The notes under the pieces were generated by a model that saw nothing but the letters and a program-made list of their open reading frames with translations, searched no databases and was not told the DNA's origin. From Flavobacterium sp. YJ01 (GTDB lineage: Bacteria; Bacteroidota; Bacteroidia; Flavobacteriales; Flavobacteriaceae): DNA of 64,000 nucleotides. The stretch covers positions 3,596,001-3,660,000 of the forward strand of contig NZ_CP119757.1 in assembly GCF_029320955.1 (NCBI RefSeq), written 5' to 3'. Shown in pieces: positions 1 to 8,721 of this stretch. The position numbers and the translations under genes are program-made. Numbering within the stretch: position 1 is the first letter of the stretch; each line of letters opens with the position of its first letter.

Positions 1-185
1 TTGTTCCAAAAGGTGATTTTATAGATTATTTATTTTTTATTTTGGAAAAAAGACAAGAAAAAATAAACGCACTCGATTTAAAAATTTATAAAATGCAAAA
101 CTCAAATGGTTATAAATTTTTAGAAAAACTTAAAAAGATGAGTATTGTAAGTTTCCTTTATAATAAAATTAAAAGTCATAATTGA
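1..185 (+). CDS. C-terminal tail of an unidentified protein (left-truncated)
   Basis: The frame that begins at base 3 is open from the window edge to a TGA at 183-185 and encodes about 60 residues. The segment is rich in Lys, Phe and Ile, with a hydrophobic patch near its start and a basic end (ends KSHN). It lies in the same direction as, and 112 bases before, the first complete glycosyltransferase, so it is probably the end of another gene of the polysaccharide locus. No catalytic motif is visible and the family cannot be named from this fragment. It is too short to exclude a chance open frame, but its lysine-rich composition matches the neighbouring real genes. Confidence 0.5.
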   Translation, partial: VPKGDFIDYLFFILEKRQEKINALDLKIYKMQNSNGYKFLEKLKKMSIVSFLYNKIKSHN

Positions 186-297
186 CGAAAAATCTGGATC
201 TACTTAAATAGTATCTGAATCTAATTTTATTTAAATTTCTTATAATTTAAATTTAAAGATACAGGATAGAATGAGATTCTATAATAATTTATTTTAA

Positions 298-1200
298 ATG
301 ATTGCAATAGTAATTCCATACTATAGAATAAGTTTTTTTGAAGAAACACTTGAATCATTAGCCAATCAGGTAGACAAACGATTCAAAGTATATATTGGTA
401 ATGATGCGAGTCCAGATGATCCTTCTAATTTATTATTAAAATATAATGACCATTTTAATTTTGAGTATTATAAATTTGATGAAAATCTGGGTAGAATTTC
501 ACTAACAAAACAATGGGAACGTTGCATTGGACTAATAGAAGATGAAGAATGGATTATGGTTTTGGGAGATGATGATGTTTTAGCAGACAATGTCGTTAAA
601 GACTTTTATGCTAATTTAGAAAAGATTAATGAAAATGGAATTAATGTAGTACGTTTTGCAACAAAAGAAATAAACGAAAAAGAAAATTCTATTTCTCAGC
701 TTTATAAACATCCAGAATTCGAGAATCCCTTGGATTTTTTAATTAGAAAATTAAAATGGCAGACAAGAAGTTCACTTTCTGAATATATCTTTAGAAAAGA
801 AGCATTTTTAAAATATAAATTCCACTCTTATCCTTCTGCATTCTATAGTGACGATAAAGCATGGATAGATTTTTCTGAGGATAAACCCATTTTTACAATT
901 AATACATCAGCAATTAGTATTCGTATTTCAGATCAAAGCATTTCTGGGAAAGCTAAGATTTCAGACCAGTTAAAAGCTGAGTACTTATATGTTAAAGGTT
1001 TTTACGAAAATAAATTAGCATATTTTTCATTAAAAGATAAGCTTTATATTTTAAAAAGAATGGAATATTTTATCTATTCTAAATATGAAACAGGCAGGAT
1101 GTCAAAATTAATTTTATACATTAATTATTGGAAAAGTTTTAATGTGTTTGAACTGCTGAAATACCACAAAAGACTTATCAATAGATTTTTTAATAAGTGA
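298..1200 (+). CDS. Glycosyltransferase family 2
   Basis: This 300-residue protein starts with the GT-A fold signature IAIVIPYYR, followed by a nucleotide-binding segment (VYIGNDASPDD, about residues 31-41). The metal- and nucleotide-sugar-binding acidic motif is GDDDV at about 90-94. The C-terminal 80 residues are basic and aromatic, as in inverting GT2 enzymes that sit at the cytoplasmic face of the inner membrane. It is the first complete gene of the polysaccharide locus and lies 4 bases before the next start region. GT2 membership is clear, but donor and acceptor sugars cannot be read from sequence. The ATG at 298 is the only sensible start because the VIPYYR strand begins right after it. 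Confidence 0.9.
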   Translation: MIAIVIPYYRISFFEETLESLANQVDKRFKVYIGNDASPDDPSNLLLKYNDHFNFEYYKFDENLGRISLTKQWERCIGLIEDEEWIMVLGDDDVLADNVVKDFYANLEKINENGINVVRFATKEINEKENSISQLYKHPEFENPLDFLIRKLKWQTRSSLSEYIFRKEAFLKYKFHSYPSAFYSDDKAWIDFSEDKPIFTINTSAISIRISDQSISGKAKISDQLKAEYLYVKGFYENKLAYFSLKDKLYILKRMEYFIYSKYETGRMSKLILYINYWKSFNVFELLKYHKRLINRFFNK

Positions 1201-1210
1201 TTATTTGTTT

Positions 1211-2341
1211 ATGAAAAAGATACTTTTTATTATTCACGAAGCTTCAGAAACAGGAGCTCCTTTAGTGATTTTAAATTTATTGGAGTCATCTTATTCAAAC
1301 CAATATGAGTGTTTTGTTTTGAGTTTATATGGAGGAAAAATCGAAAATGAACTAAGAAAAAAAGCAAAAGTTTCAATATTAAATAAAAAGATAAAAAAGA
1401 GTGTTTTCAATAAAATTAGCAATAAGATGTTTAATTTTGAAAATGAGTTTTTAAAAAAAGCGAAGGATGGTTTTTTTGATTTAGTATATGTTAATAGCTT
1501 GGCTTGTTTTAGTAGATTGCCCAATTTAGATTTTCTGAGCAACAATAAAACTATACTTAATGTACATGAAGGGCCGGTTTTGACTGAAAACCTTAACATT
1601 CACGATGCCATAGTTGAAAATATTCTTAAATTTTCTAGTTTGATTTTTGTGTCCGAATTTGCCAAAGAATCTTTTAATTCCAAATACAATATAGAAAAAA
1701 GTTCTCAGTATGTTATACCACCAGTAATTCGTAATTTAGAAGAAAAACAAACAGATTTTAAACATTTAGATGTAAGTGACAATTCCTTTATTGTGAGTTC
1801 TTCGGGATCATTAAATTACACCAAAGGTGTTGATTTATTCATACAAGTTGCTAAACTTGTTATTGAAAAAGCGAAAGAAAATAATCCTATTTATTTTGTG
1901 TGGATTGGAACAAATGGTAACAACGAAATAAGAAATCATTTTTTTAATGATATAAAAAAAATAGGTTTAGAAAATAAAGTAATAGTGATGTCTAATACTA
2001 CTAATATAATTAGTTGTTTTAGAGAAACAGATGTTTTTTTCTTACCTTCGAGAGAGGAGTCATTTTCTATGGTTGCTATGGAAAATGCTTTTTTAGGAAA
2101 CCCAGTAGTATGTTTTGATAATGGAAATGGTGCGATTGAATTTATAAATAATGAAAATGGGTATGTTGTTCCCTATTTAGATACTCAAGCTGCTGCCAAT
2201 GCCATTTTAGAAATGTATAATGAAAGGAGTTATTTACACGAAAAGTCTCAAGCAGCAAAGAAAATGTCGGCTAACTTCTCTGGTGATAATTCTGCAAAAA
2301 AGATTTTTGAAGTAATTGATAGGACTATAAATGCAAATTAA
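1211..2341 (+). CDS. Glycosyltransferase family 4 (GT-B)
   Basis: This 376-residue retaining GT-B enzyme opens with MKKILFIIHEASETGAP, the N-terminal Rossmann strand and glycine-containing loop typical of GT4. The C-terminal donor domain carries the E-x7-E element in SREESFSMVAMENAF (about residues 279-293), where the two glutamates contact the nucleotide sugar. I start at the ATG at 1211. A TTG at 1205 would add two residues and is less likely. The last 11 bases overlap the next gene, which suggests translational coupling. The sugar specificity is unknown. Confidence 0.88.
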   Translation: MKKILFIIHEASETGAPLVILNLLESSYSNQYECFVLSLYGGKIENELRKKAKVSILNKKIKKSVFNKISNKMFNFENEFLKKAKDGFFDLVYVNSLACFSRLPNLDFLSNNKTILNVHEGPVLTENLNIHDAIVENILKFSSLIFVSEFAKESFNSKYNIEKSSQYVIPPVIRNLEEKQTDFKHLDVSDNSFIVSSSGSLNYTKGVDLFIQVAKLVIEKAKENNPIYFVWIGTNGNNEIRNHFFNDIKKIGLENKVIVMSNTTNIISCFRETDVFFLPSREESFSMVAMENAFLGNPVVCFDNGNGAIEFINNENGYVVPYLDTQAAANAILEMYNERSYLHEKSQAAKKMSANFSGDNSAKKIFEVIDRTINAN

Positions 2342-3272
2342 AAAATCAAATGTCTTGATCATTATAGTAACCTATAATGGTGAGAAATGGATAAGAAACT
2401 GTTTGGATTCGATTATGAATTCTAATTATTTGGCAGATATTTTTATAGTCGATAATGCAAGCATAGATAATACAGTTGCTATATTAGATCTATACGAAGA
2501 GATAAAAATATATAAAAGCAATGTAAATTTAGGTTTTGGTAAAGCCAATAATTTGGGTTTGACTTACGCATTACAAAATGATTATGACTATGCTTTTTTG
2601 CTTAATCAGGATACTTGGATAGAAAAAGATACAATTGAAGATTTAGTAGCAGTAGCCCAAAAGCAACAAGACTTTGGCATTATTTCACCAATGCATTATT
2701 TTTCGGATAAGATATCTTTAGAATATAATTTTAGTGTTCAACTATCTCCTTGGTTCTGTAAAAATATTCTTTCTGATTTTGTTTTCAGAGATCAAAAATC
2801 TATGAAAGAAATTTATCCATTAAATTTTGTAAATGCTGCGGCATGGTTGTTACCAAGAAGAACATTAGAAATAGTTGGAGGCTTTGATCCGCTGTTTTTT
2901 CACTATGGAGAAGATAATGATTATTGCAATAGACTAAAATATCATAAGCTAAAGATCGGAATTGCACCTCATGCAAAAATTTATCATGATTGCCTAGATT
3001 CAAATAACAAAAATCTTGATACTGAAAAACAGTTAAGGAAATTTGAAATAGAACAAAAAGTTGCACTTTCAAACATTAATTTGAGAATAAAAAAAAGCAA
3101 TATAATAGGATTGAGTCTTAAATTGCTTTTAATTGCAGTTATTAACTTTTTTACATTCAATTTTAAAAAATCAAAAATGTCTTTTAAAAAATGTAGGATT
3201 GTAGTGAATTCTTATAACGGTATTATAACTAGCAGAAAAAACAATGTTTTATCTAAGTCTAATTACTTATAG
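2331..3272 (+). CDS. Glycosyltransferase family 2, rhamnosyltransferase-like
   Basis: This 313-residue protein begins with VLIIIVTYNGEKW and has FIVDNASIDNT at about residues 38-48. In place of a DxD it carries NQD at about 92-94, the acidic motif usual in the rhamnosyltransferase-like (WbbL/RfbF-type) branch of GT2. A later FHYGEDNDYCNRLK segment supplies the general-base ED motif typical of that branch. The C-terminus has a hydrophobic stretch (LSLKLLLIAVINFF) that could associate with the membrane. The start overlaps the preceding gene by 11 bases. Transfer of a deoxyhexose such as rhamnose is a family-level guess. Confidence 0.87.
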   Translation: MQIKKSNVLIIIVTYNGEKWIRNCLDSIMNSNYLADIFIVDNASIDNTVAILDLYEEIKIYKSNVNLGFGKANNLGLTYALQNDYDYAFLLNQDTWIEKDTIEDLVAVAQKQQDFGIISPMHYFSDKISLEYNFSVQLSPWFCKNILSDFVFRDQKSMKEIYPLNFVNAAAWLLPRRTLEIVGGFDPLFFHYGEDNDYCNRLKYHKLKIGIAPHAKIYHDCLDSNNKNLDTEKQLRKFEIEQKVALSNINLRIKKSNIIGLSLKLLLIAVINFFTFNFKKSKMSFKKCRIVVNSYNGIITSRKNNVLSKSNYL

Positions 3273-3289
3273 CTGATAAATTAAGTATT

Positions 3290-4366
3290 GTGATAACTAT
3301 AATATATTCTTTTCGAAATCGTGAAATAGATCGAGTTAGAAAATCTCTAAATTCTCTTTGCCTTCAAACCAATAAGAATTTTAATGTGATTTTTATAGAT
3401 TACGGTTCTCAAATAAAAACTGCGCAAGAAGTAAAAAATACTGTTGAGAGTTTTTCTTTTTGTACGCATTATTATGTTTATGCTGAATTTCAAATTTGGA
3501 ATAAATCTAAAGCACTAAATTTTGCAATTAAAAAAGTCACTTCAGATTATTGTTTTATAGCTGATGTTGATATGATTTTTCATCCTAACTTTATAGAAAT
3601 ATTAAATGAAAAGAAAGTTGTTAATATAGCAACGTATTTTCAGGTTGGTTTTTTGAGCAAAGAAGAAAGTCTTAAAGAAGTTCCTTTCGAAGAATACAAA
3701 ATAAATTTCTTGACAGATGAAAACGCAACTGGGATGACATTATTTCCTGTTGAAAAGCTACATTTAATAAATGGATTTGATGAGTTTTTTCATTTTTGGG
3801 GAGCAGAAGATACTGATATTCATAATAGATTGAAAAATGTGGGATGTGATATTGTTTATAATGATAGTAAACTATTATTGCTTCACCAATGGCATAAAAA
3901 TTTTAGATCAAGAGAGACTAAAAAGATAAGTCAAGAACTGCAATTAAGAGGAATTGTAGAGCTAAATAATAATCATATGTGGTTTAATTTTAGAAATAAG
4001 GTTTCTCAAATTAATAAAGAAGGTTGGGGTGAAGTAATAAAACCTTCAGATTTTGAAGAGTTAAAAGGTATAGATCCGCAAATATTGTCTAGAGAAAAAT
4101 CAAAGATTAATCATTTTTTATACAATGAACTGCCAAATTCAAAAGAAAAGGTACTAGCTGTAAAAATTAAGAAAGGAAAAATAGATAGATTAGAAATTAA
4201 GTATCTGCTCAAAAAAATATTACGAAGAAAAGTGGCAGAAAGATATACTTTGAGAGAAATAAATGATTTATTCCTTATTCACATTATTTCGTTCTATAAT
4301 TATTTCCCATACTCATATCAAATTAGCGATGATCTTGAAAATATAACTTTCAAAATTAAAAAATAG
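3290..4366 (+). CDS. Glycosyltransferase, GT2 N-domain with galactosyltransferase-type (GT7C) C-domain
   Basis: This 358-residue protein starts at a GTG (3290). The GT-A part opens ITIIYSFRN and has a DVD motif at about residues 92-94 (IADVDMIF). The region at about 163-181, FDEFFHFWGAEDTDIHNRL, matches the C-terminal catalytic element of beta-1,4-galactosyl/N-acetylgalactosaminyl transferases and chondroitin-polymerase-like enzymes, with the WGxEDxD core. The remaining 170 residues are lysine-rich and of unclear function. It is separated by 17 bases from the gene before and 4 from the gene after. Transfer of Gal, GalNAc or a related hexosamine is plausible. Confidence 0.82.
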   Translation: MITIIYSFRNREIDRVRKSLNSLCLQTNKNFNVIFIDYGSQIKTAQEVKNTVESFSFCTHYYVYAEFQIWNKSKALNFAIKKVTSDYCFIADVDMIFHPNFIEILNEKKVVNIATYFQVGFLSKEESLKEVPFEEYKINFLTDENATGMTLFPVEKLHLINGFDEFFHFWGAEDTDIHNRLKNVGCDIVYNDSKLLLLHQWHKNFRSRETKKISQELQLRGIVELNNNHMWFNFRNKVSQINKEGWGEVIKPSDFEELKGIDPQILSREKSKINHFLYNELPNSKEKVLAVKIKKGKIDRLEIKYLLKKILRRKVAERYTLREINDLFLIHIISFYNYFPYSYQISDDLENITFKIKK

Positions 4367-4370
4367 TAAT

Positions 4371-5462
4371 ATGCCAAAAGTAATTCTCATTTCACAAGTT
4401 CCTCTTCCTCATAATAAAATAGGAAGCTGGACTACATTATATAAGAATTATTTAGAGAATAATCATCTAATTGATTATGTAGTATGCGAGCAACCAGAAA
4501 ACAAATTTGAAAGAGTAGAGTATCGTTTTGTAACAAATAGTTTTTTAGAGAAAATACAAAAGAGATTAAGAAAAAAAACATATTTAACTTATCTAAAAAC
4601 AATTGAAAAATTATTAGAAACGCAAGAAAGATACATTATACAGATTGTTGATAATTTCGGAATTGTAAAACCATTAGTTGATTTTTTAGAAAAAAAAGGA
4701 AAAAGAAAACACTGCTATCTTCAGTTCTTTTATCATGGATTTCCTCCTTTTTATGAGAATTTTAGAAGTAGGTGGTTTTTTGAAAATATAGATGAAATGG
4801 TTTTATTAACCAATGATAGTTATAAGGCCCATAAAGAATATTATACAGTATTGCCAACACGATTTTCAGTATTACATAACGGAATTGATACTGCTAAATT
4901 CTATCCAGTTTCTCCAATAGAGAAAGAAGTTCTGAAGAAAGAGAGAAATTTTTTAAATAAAAAAATCTTTCTTTGGTGTTCACAAGACCGTCCTAAGAAA
5001 GGATTACATATTTTATTAGACGTATGGAAAAGAATTTATGAAAAAAGGCAAGATATTATTTTATTGGTTATAGGATGCGAACCTAGAGAACCTATTAATG
5101 GAGTTGAATATCTAGGTTTAATTCCAAATGATCAATTGCCCGAATATTATCAAATGGCAGACTGCTATTTATTTCCAACATTATGCCATGAAGGCTTTGG
5201 TTTGAGTTTAATTGAAGCCTTACATTGTGGATGCTATTGTATTGCTTCTGCAAATGGTGGAGTTCCTGAAGTCTTGCAATATGGTAAACTAGGAAGATTG
5301 ATTGAAAGGCCGAATTTTCAAGAAGAATGGGAAAATGCCATTTTAGAATTTTTAGAACAAAAAGAAATGTCTTCATACACAATACCAAATGATTTGTACT
5401 CAATGCAAAATTGGTATGCAGGAATGAATAAAATTATTAATAATGCTAAAAAGTCTTTTTAG
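4371..5462 (+). CDS. Glycosyltransferase family 4 (GT-B)
   Basis: This 363-residue GT-B enzyme begins VILISQVPLPHNKIGSWT. The linker sequence LHNGIDTAKFYP is a hallmark of GT4, and the donor domain has the E-x7-E motif in HEGFGLSLIEAL (E274 and E282 approximately), followed by GGVPEVL. There is no signal peptide, so the protein should act in the cytoplasm or at the inner face of the inner membrane. It sits 4 bases after the GT2/GT7C gene and 23 before the FkbM gene. The substrate is unknown. Confidence 0.9.
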   Translation: MPKVILISQVPLPHNKIGSWTTLYKNYLENNHLIDYVVCEQPENKFERVEYRFVTNSFLEKIQKRLRKKTYLTYLKTIEKLLETQERYIIQIVDNFGIVKPLVDFLEKKGKRKHCYLQFFYHGFPPFYENFRSRWFFENIDEMVLLTNDSYKAHKEYYTVLPTRFSVLHNGIDTAKFYPVSPIEKEVLKKERNFLNKKIFLWCSQDRPKKGLHILLDVWKRIYEKRQDIILLVIGCEPREPINGVEYLGLIPNDQLPEYYQMADCYLFPTLCHEGFGLSLIEALHCGCYCIASANGGVPEVLQYGKLGRLIERPNFQEEWENAILEFLEQKEMSSYTIPNDLYSMQNWYAGMNKIINNAKKSF

Positions 5463-5485
5463 TATAGTTTACTTAATCAAATTGA

Positions 5486-6229
5486 ATGAAAATGAAACTC
5501 AAAAAAAAGATAAAAAATGCAATCAAAGACCAGATTTTAAAAAAGGGATTTAGGTTTAGTAATGTATTTTACTTTAATTTTTTGGAAAGTGCATTATATC
5601 AATTTCTGCTTAAAAATAAGAATATAAATTTTATTCAAATAGGAGCAAATGATGGAAAACGTTTTGATCCTATTTACGAGTTCATAAAATACAATAAAGC
5701 AAATGTAAGAGGATTTGTTGTCGAACCAGTTAGTGATTATTTTAGAGATCTGTGTAACAACTATAAAGAGTATCCAAATATAGTGCCGTTGAATTATGCT
5801 ATTCATAATGATTTGACTGAGGCAACTATTTATAAAATTGCTAAAGAATATGAAAGTAGTGTTCCTGAATTTGCTCTAGGAATTGCTTCTTTTGATCCTA
5901 ATCACCATCTTAAAACAAATATTCCTAAAGAATTCTTGACAGAAGAAAAAGTGAAATGTTTGTCAATGCTGGCTCTGATTGAAAAATATGATATAAAAGA
6001 TGTTGATCTTTTGATTTTGGATACAGAAGGATATGATTATTATATTTTGAAAAGTATTGACTTTGATAAAATATCGCCATCAATTATTCATTTTGAACAT
6101 GGTTTAAATTCTAATACAATGGCGATAGAACAGTTTGAGGATTTGAAAGAATTATTCTACAAAAAAGGATATCAGTTATTTGTAGAAAAAGGGGATGTGA
6201 TTGCAATTAAAACTTTATTGTTTTTATAA
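5486..6229 (+). CDS. FkbM family methyltransferase
   Basis: This 247-residue protein has the SAM-binding motif IQIGANDGKRFDP at about residues 50-62, the acidic motif VVEPVSDYF, and the FkbM-typical LDTEGYDYYIL at about 173-185. FkbM-type enzymes O-methylate sugars or polyketides. In a polysaccharide locus the most likely job is methylation of a glycan hydroxyl, possibly as a modification or end cap. The stop codon overlaps the ATG of the cytidylyltransferase by one base (TAATG), so the two are probably translationally coupled. An in-frame ATG two codons downstream is an alternative start. Confidence 0.88.
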   Translation: MKMKLKKKIKNAIKDQILKKGFRFSNVFYFNFLESALYQFLLKNKNINFIQIGANDGKRFDPIYEFIKYNKANVRGFVVEPVSDYFRDLCNNYKEYPNIVPLNYAIHNDLTEATIYKIAKEYESSVPEFALGIASFDPNHHLKTNIPKEFLTEEKVKCLSMLALIEKYDIKDVDLLILDTEGYDYYILKSIDFDKISPSIIHFEHGLNSNTMAIEQFEDLKELFYKKGYQLFVEKGDVIAIKTLLFL

Positions 6230-6903
6230 TGAAACAAAAAACAATAGTAATAATTCCAGCAAGAGGTGGATCTAAAAGGTTGCCAAAGAAAAATATAAAA
6301 TTATTTGGAGGGATCCCTTTATTGGCACATAGTATTTTATACGCAAAAGCCCACAAGCATATTATTGATGAGATTTATGTTTCGACAGATAATGAAACTA
6401 TAAAAAAAGTTGCTTTGCATTATGGCGCTAAAGTGATTGATAGACCAGAATCTATATCAGGAGATTTAGAGCCAACTATTTCTACATTGAAACATGTTTT
6501 AGAATCTTTAAATAATAGTGATGTTGAAAATGTAATTTTGTTGCAGCCAACGAATCCTCTAAGGCCAGAAAAATTATTAGAAGAAGCATTTGCAATTTAT
6601 CTTAGAAATAACTGTAACAGTTTATTTACGGTATCAAGAAATCAACAAAAATTGGGGAAAATAAGTTATAATAAATTTATTCCATTTAATTATAAAATTG
6701 GACAAAGAAGCCAAGATTTAGAACCTCTTTTCTTTGAAAATGGATTACTTTATATTACAAAAAGAAAATTAGTTCAAGACAATATAATTATTTCTGAAGA
6801 TGCTTTTCCATTCGAAGTAAATCATATTTTTGCCAATGTTGATATCGATACACAAGAAGATTTTGAGTATGCAGAATATTTATTCAAAAAAGATGATAAA
6901 TAA
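6229..6903 (+). CDS. neuA: Acylneuraminate cytidylyltransferase (CMP-nonulosonate synthetase)
   Basis: This 224-residue enzyme activates a sialic-type acid with CTP to give the CMP-sugar donor. The nucleotide-binding signature IIPARGGSKRLPKKN is at about residues 7-21. STDNETIKKVA and the LLQPTNPLR motif (about 104-112, usually QPTSPLR) follow, and the C-terminal acidic pair DIDTQEDF closes the domain. The length is normal for the short NeuA form, with no fused esterase domain. It is one base out from FkbM and from the following methyltransferase, and lies 770 bases before neuB. Sialic, legionaminic and pseudaminic acid versions cannot be told apart by these motifs alone; the neuB and neuC neighbours favour a Neu5Ac-like substrate. 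Confidence 0.92.
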   Translation: MKQKTIVIIPARGGSKRLPKKNIKLFGGIPLLAHSILYAKAHKHIIDEIYVSTDNETIKKVALHYGAKVIDRPESISGDLEPTISTLKHVLESLNNSDVENVILLQPTNPLRPEKLLEEAFAIYLRNNCNSLFTVSRNQQKLGKISYNKFIPFNYKIGQRSQDLEPLFFENGLLYITKRKLVQDNIIISEDAFPFEVNHIFANVDIDTQEDFEYAEYLFKKDDK

Positions 6904-7547
6904 TGAACATTAAAAAGTTAGCCGTAGAGAATTATAAAAAGTTTTGTTCTTTCGATGGGAGTGATTACATAGCCAGTGAATTTGCTTTAGAAACATTGTT
7001 AAGATTGGTTACTTTTTTTAATGTTAAAAGTATACTTGAAATAGGTCTAGGAATCGGTTCTGTTTCAGACACCATTTTAGTATTGGATCAGAAAGAAAGT
7101 TTAGGGTTGGATTATTTCGGGACAGAGAAAAATGAGTTTTGTTTAAATGCATTAAGTAAAAATGTAATTCATTTTAATAAAATCAAACTGTTTTCTGAAA
7201 TTAAAGAAGTGCCAGCCCGAAAGTTTGAGCTAATTATTATTGATGGTTCTGATGATAGTTTAGAGTTTATTAAGAAGTTTACAGAGACTAGCACTATTTT
7301 TTTTGTAGAAGGAGACAGAAAAGAACAAACCCAAAAAATTTTTGATATTTTTCCAAATCACTTATATGTAAATGTGATTACATTAAAAAAGAATCCAACA
7401 TATGCACATGAAGGAAGAGATTTGAATTCATATATAGGAGGAGGACAGCTTATTTTTGTAAACCCAACTTTGATGATGAAAATATATTGGTTTAAAGAAA
7501 AAGCTTCTACTTTCATGAAAAGAAAAATTAGAAAGTGGAATAATTAA
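6903..7547 (+). CDS. Class I SAM-dependent methyltransferase-like protein
   Basis: This 214-residue protein has a Rossmann glycine loop SILEIGLGIGSVSD at about residues 43-56, an acidic strand end (YFGTEKNEF) and a later LIIIDGSDDS strand, the normal order for class I methyltransferases. A GGGQLIF stretch is near the C-terminus, followed by a basic tail. It overlaps neuA by one base, and a gap of about 120 bases separates it from neuB. A methyl acceptor on the glycan is likely but unproven, because the fold alone does not prove methyl transfer. Confidence 0.7.
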   Translation: MNIKKLAVENYKKFCSFDGSDYIASEFALETLLRLVTFFNVKSILEIGLGIGSVSDTILVLDQKESLGLDYFGTEKNEFCLNALSKNVIHFNKIKLFSEIKEVPARKFELIIIDGSDDSLEFIKKFTETSTIFFVEGDRKEQTQKIFDIFPNHLYVNVITLKKNPTYAHEGRDLNSYIGGGQLIFVNPTLMMKIYWFKEKASTFMKRKIRKWNN

Positions 7548-7670
7548 TTTTTATTATAAATTCTTGATGTCACTACCTTTAAAGATATTTTAAATTCTTA
7601 GGAATAGCCATTTATTTTAAAGAAAAAAGATTATACATTTAGAGGTTAAATACGTTATATATTTTTTAAA

Positions 7671-8714
7671 ATGAAATATCCATATATAGAAATTGCAGGT
7701 CGAAAAATTGGACCAGATTACCCACCTTTGGTTATTGCTGAAATCGGAATTAATCATGAAGGTTCTCTTCAAGTTGCTAAAGAGATGGTAGACGCTGCTC
7801 AAAGAGCGGGAGTTGAGGTTGTAAAGCACCAAACACATATTGTTGAAGATGAAATGACTGGAGCTGCAAAAAAAGTAATTCCTGGCAATGCAGATGTTTC
7901 TATTTATGAGATAATGGAACGTTGTTCACTGAATGAAGCTGAAGAATTAGAACTTAAAAATTATGTAGAAAGCAAAGGAATGATTTTTATTTCGACACCT
8001 TTTTCTCGTGCTGCAGCCGAAAGATTAAAGAAGTTTGATATTCCAGCTTACAAAATTGGATCGGGAGAATGTAATAATTACCCGCTTCTAGAACATATTG
8101 CCTCTTTTGGAAAACCTGTAATTTTAAGTACAGGAATGAATACGATTGAAAGTATTCAAAAAGCGGTGGCTGTTTTTGATAAATATAATGTTCCTGTAGC
8201 TTTATTGCACACAACAAACTTATATCCAACTCCAATTCATTTGGTTCGTTTTGGAGCTATGGTCGAATTGCATCAAGCTTTTCCAAATAAAGTTTTTGGT
8301 TTAAGCGATCACACGTTAAATAATAATGCTTGTTTAGGAGCTGTTGCTTTGGGTGCAAGCATTTTAGAAAGACATTTTACAGATCATATGCAGCGTACAG
8401 GTCCAGATATTGTGTGCAGTATGGATGAAAATGCTTGTCGCGAATTAATTATTTCGAGTGTTGAAATTGCGCAAATGCGTGGCGGATCAAAAAAACCAGC
8501 AGATGAAGAACAGGTAACAATCGACTTTGCTTTTGCAACAGTTTGTTCGATTGCTCCAATTAAAAAAGGCGAAACTTTTACAAAGAAAAATATTTGGGTA
8601 AAAAGACCTGGAACAGGAAAAATCTTGGCGGAAAGTTTTAATGACATAATTGGTAAATCAGCAACAAGAGATATTGAAAATGATGAACAATTAATTTGGG
8701 AAGATATTCAGTAA
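7671..8714 (+). CDS. neuB: N-acetylneuraminate synthase (NeuB family)
   Basis: This 347-residue enzyme condenses an N-acetyl-hexosamine (ManNAc for true NeuB) with phosphoenolpyruvate. The NeuB TIM-barrel domain contains [10 protein letters not shown] (about 22-31), [12 protein letters not shown] (51-62), GSGECNNYP and [15 protein letters not shown]. The C-terminal antifreeze-like SAF domain, from about residue 285, ends in [35 protein letters not shown] and GPDIVCSM closely resemble, from memory, Campylobacter jejuni NeuB1, the Neu5Ac-type enzyme, more than the legionaminate or pseudaminate paralogues. The gene is followed after 7 bases by neuC. Its base composition looks richer in G+C than the genes to its left. 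Confidence 0.95.
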   Translation: MKYPYIEIAGRKIGPDYPPLVIAEIGINHEGSLQVAKEMVDAAQRAGVEVVKHQTHIVEDEMTGAAKKVIPGNADVSIYEIMERCSLNEAEELELKNYVESKGMIFISTPFSRAAAERLKKFDIPAYKIGSGECNNYPLLEHIASFGKPVILSTGMNTIESIQKAVAVFDKYNVPVALLHTTNLYPTPIHLVRFGAMVELHQAFPNKVFGLSDHTLNNNACLGAVALGASILERHFTDHMQRTGPDIVCSMDENACRELIISSVEIAQMRGGSKKPADEEQVTIDFAFATVCSIAPIKKGETFTKKNIWVKRPGTGKILAESFNDIIGKSATRDIENDEQLIWEDIQ

Positions 8715-8721
8715 GCTATCA

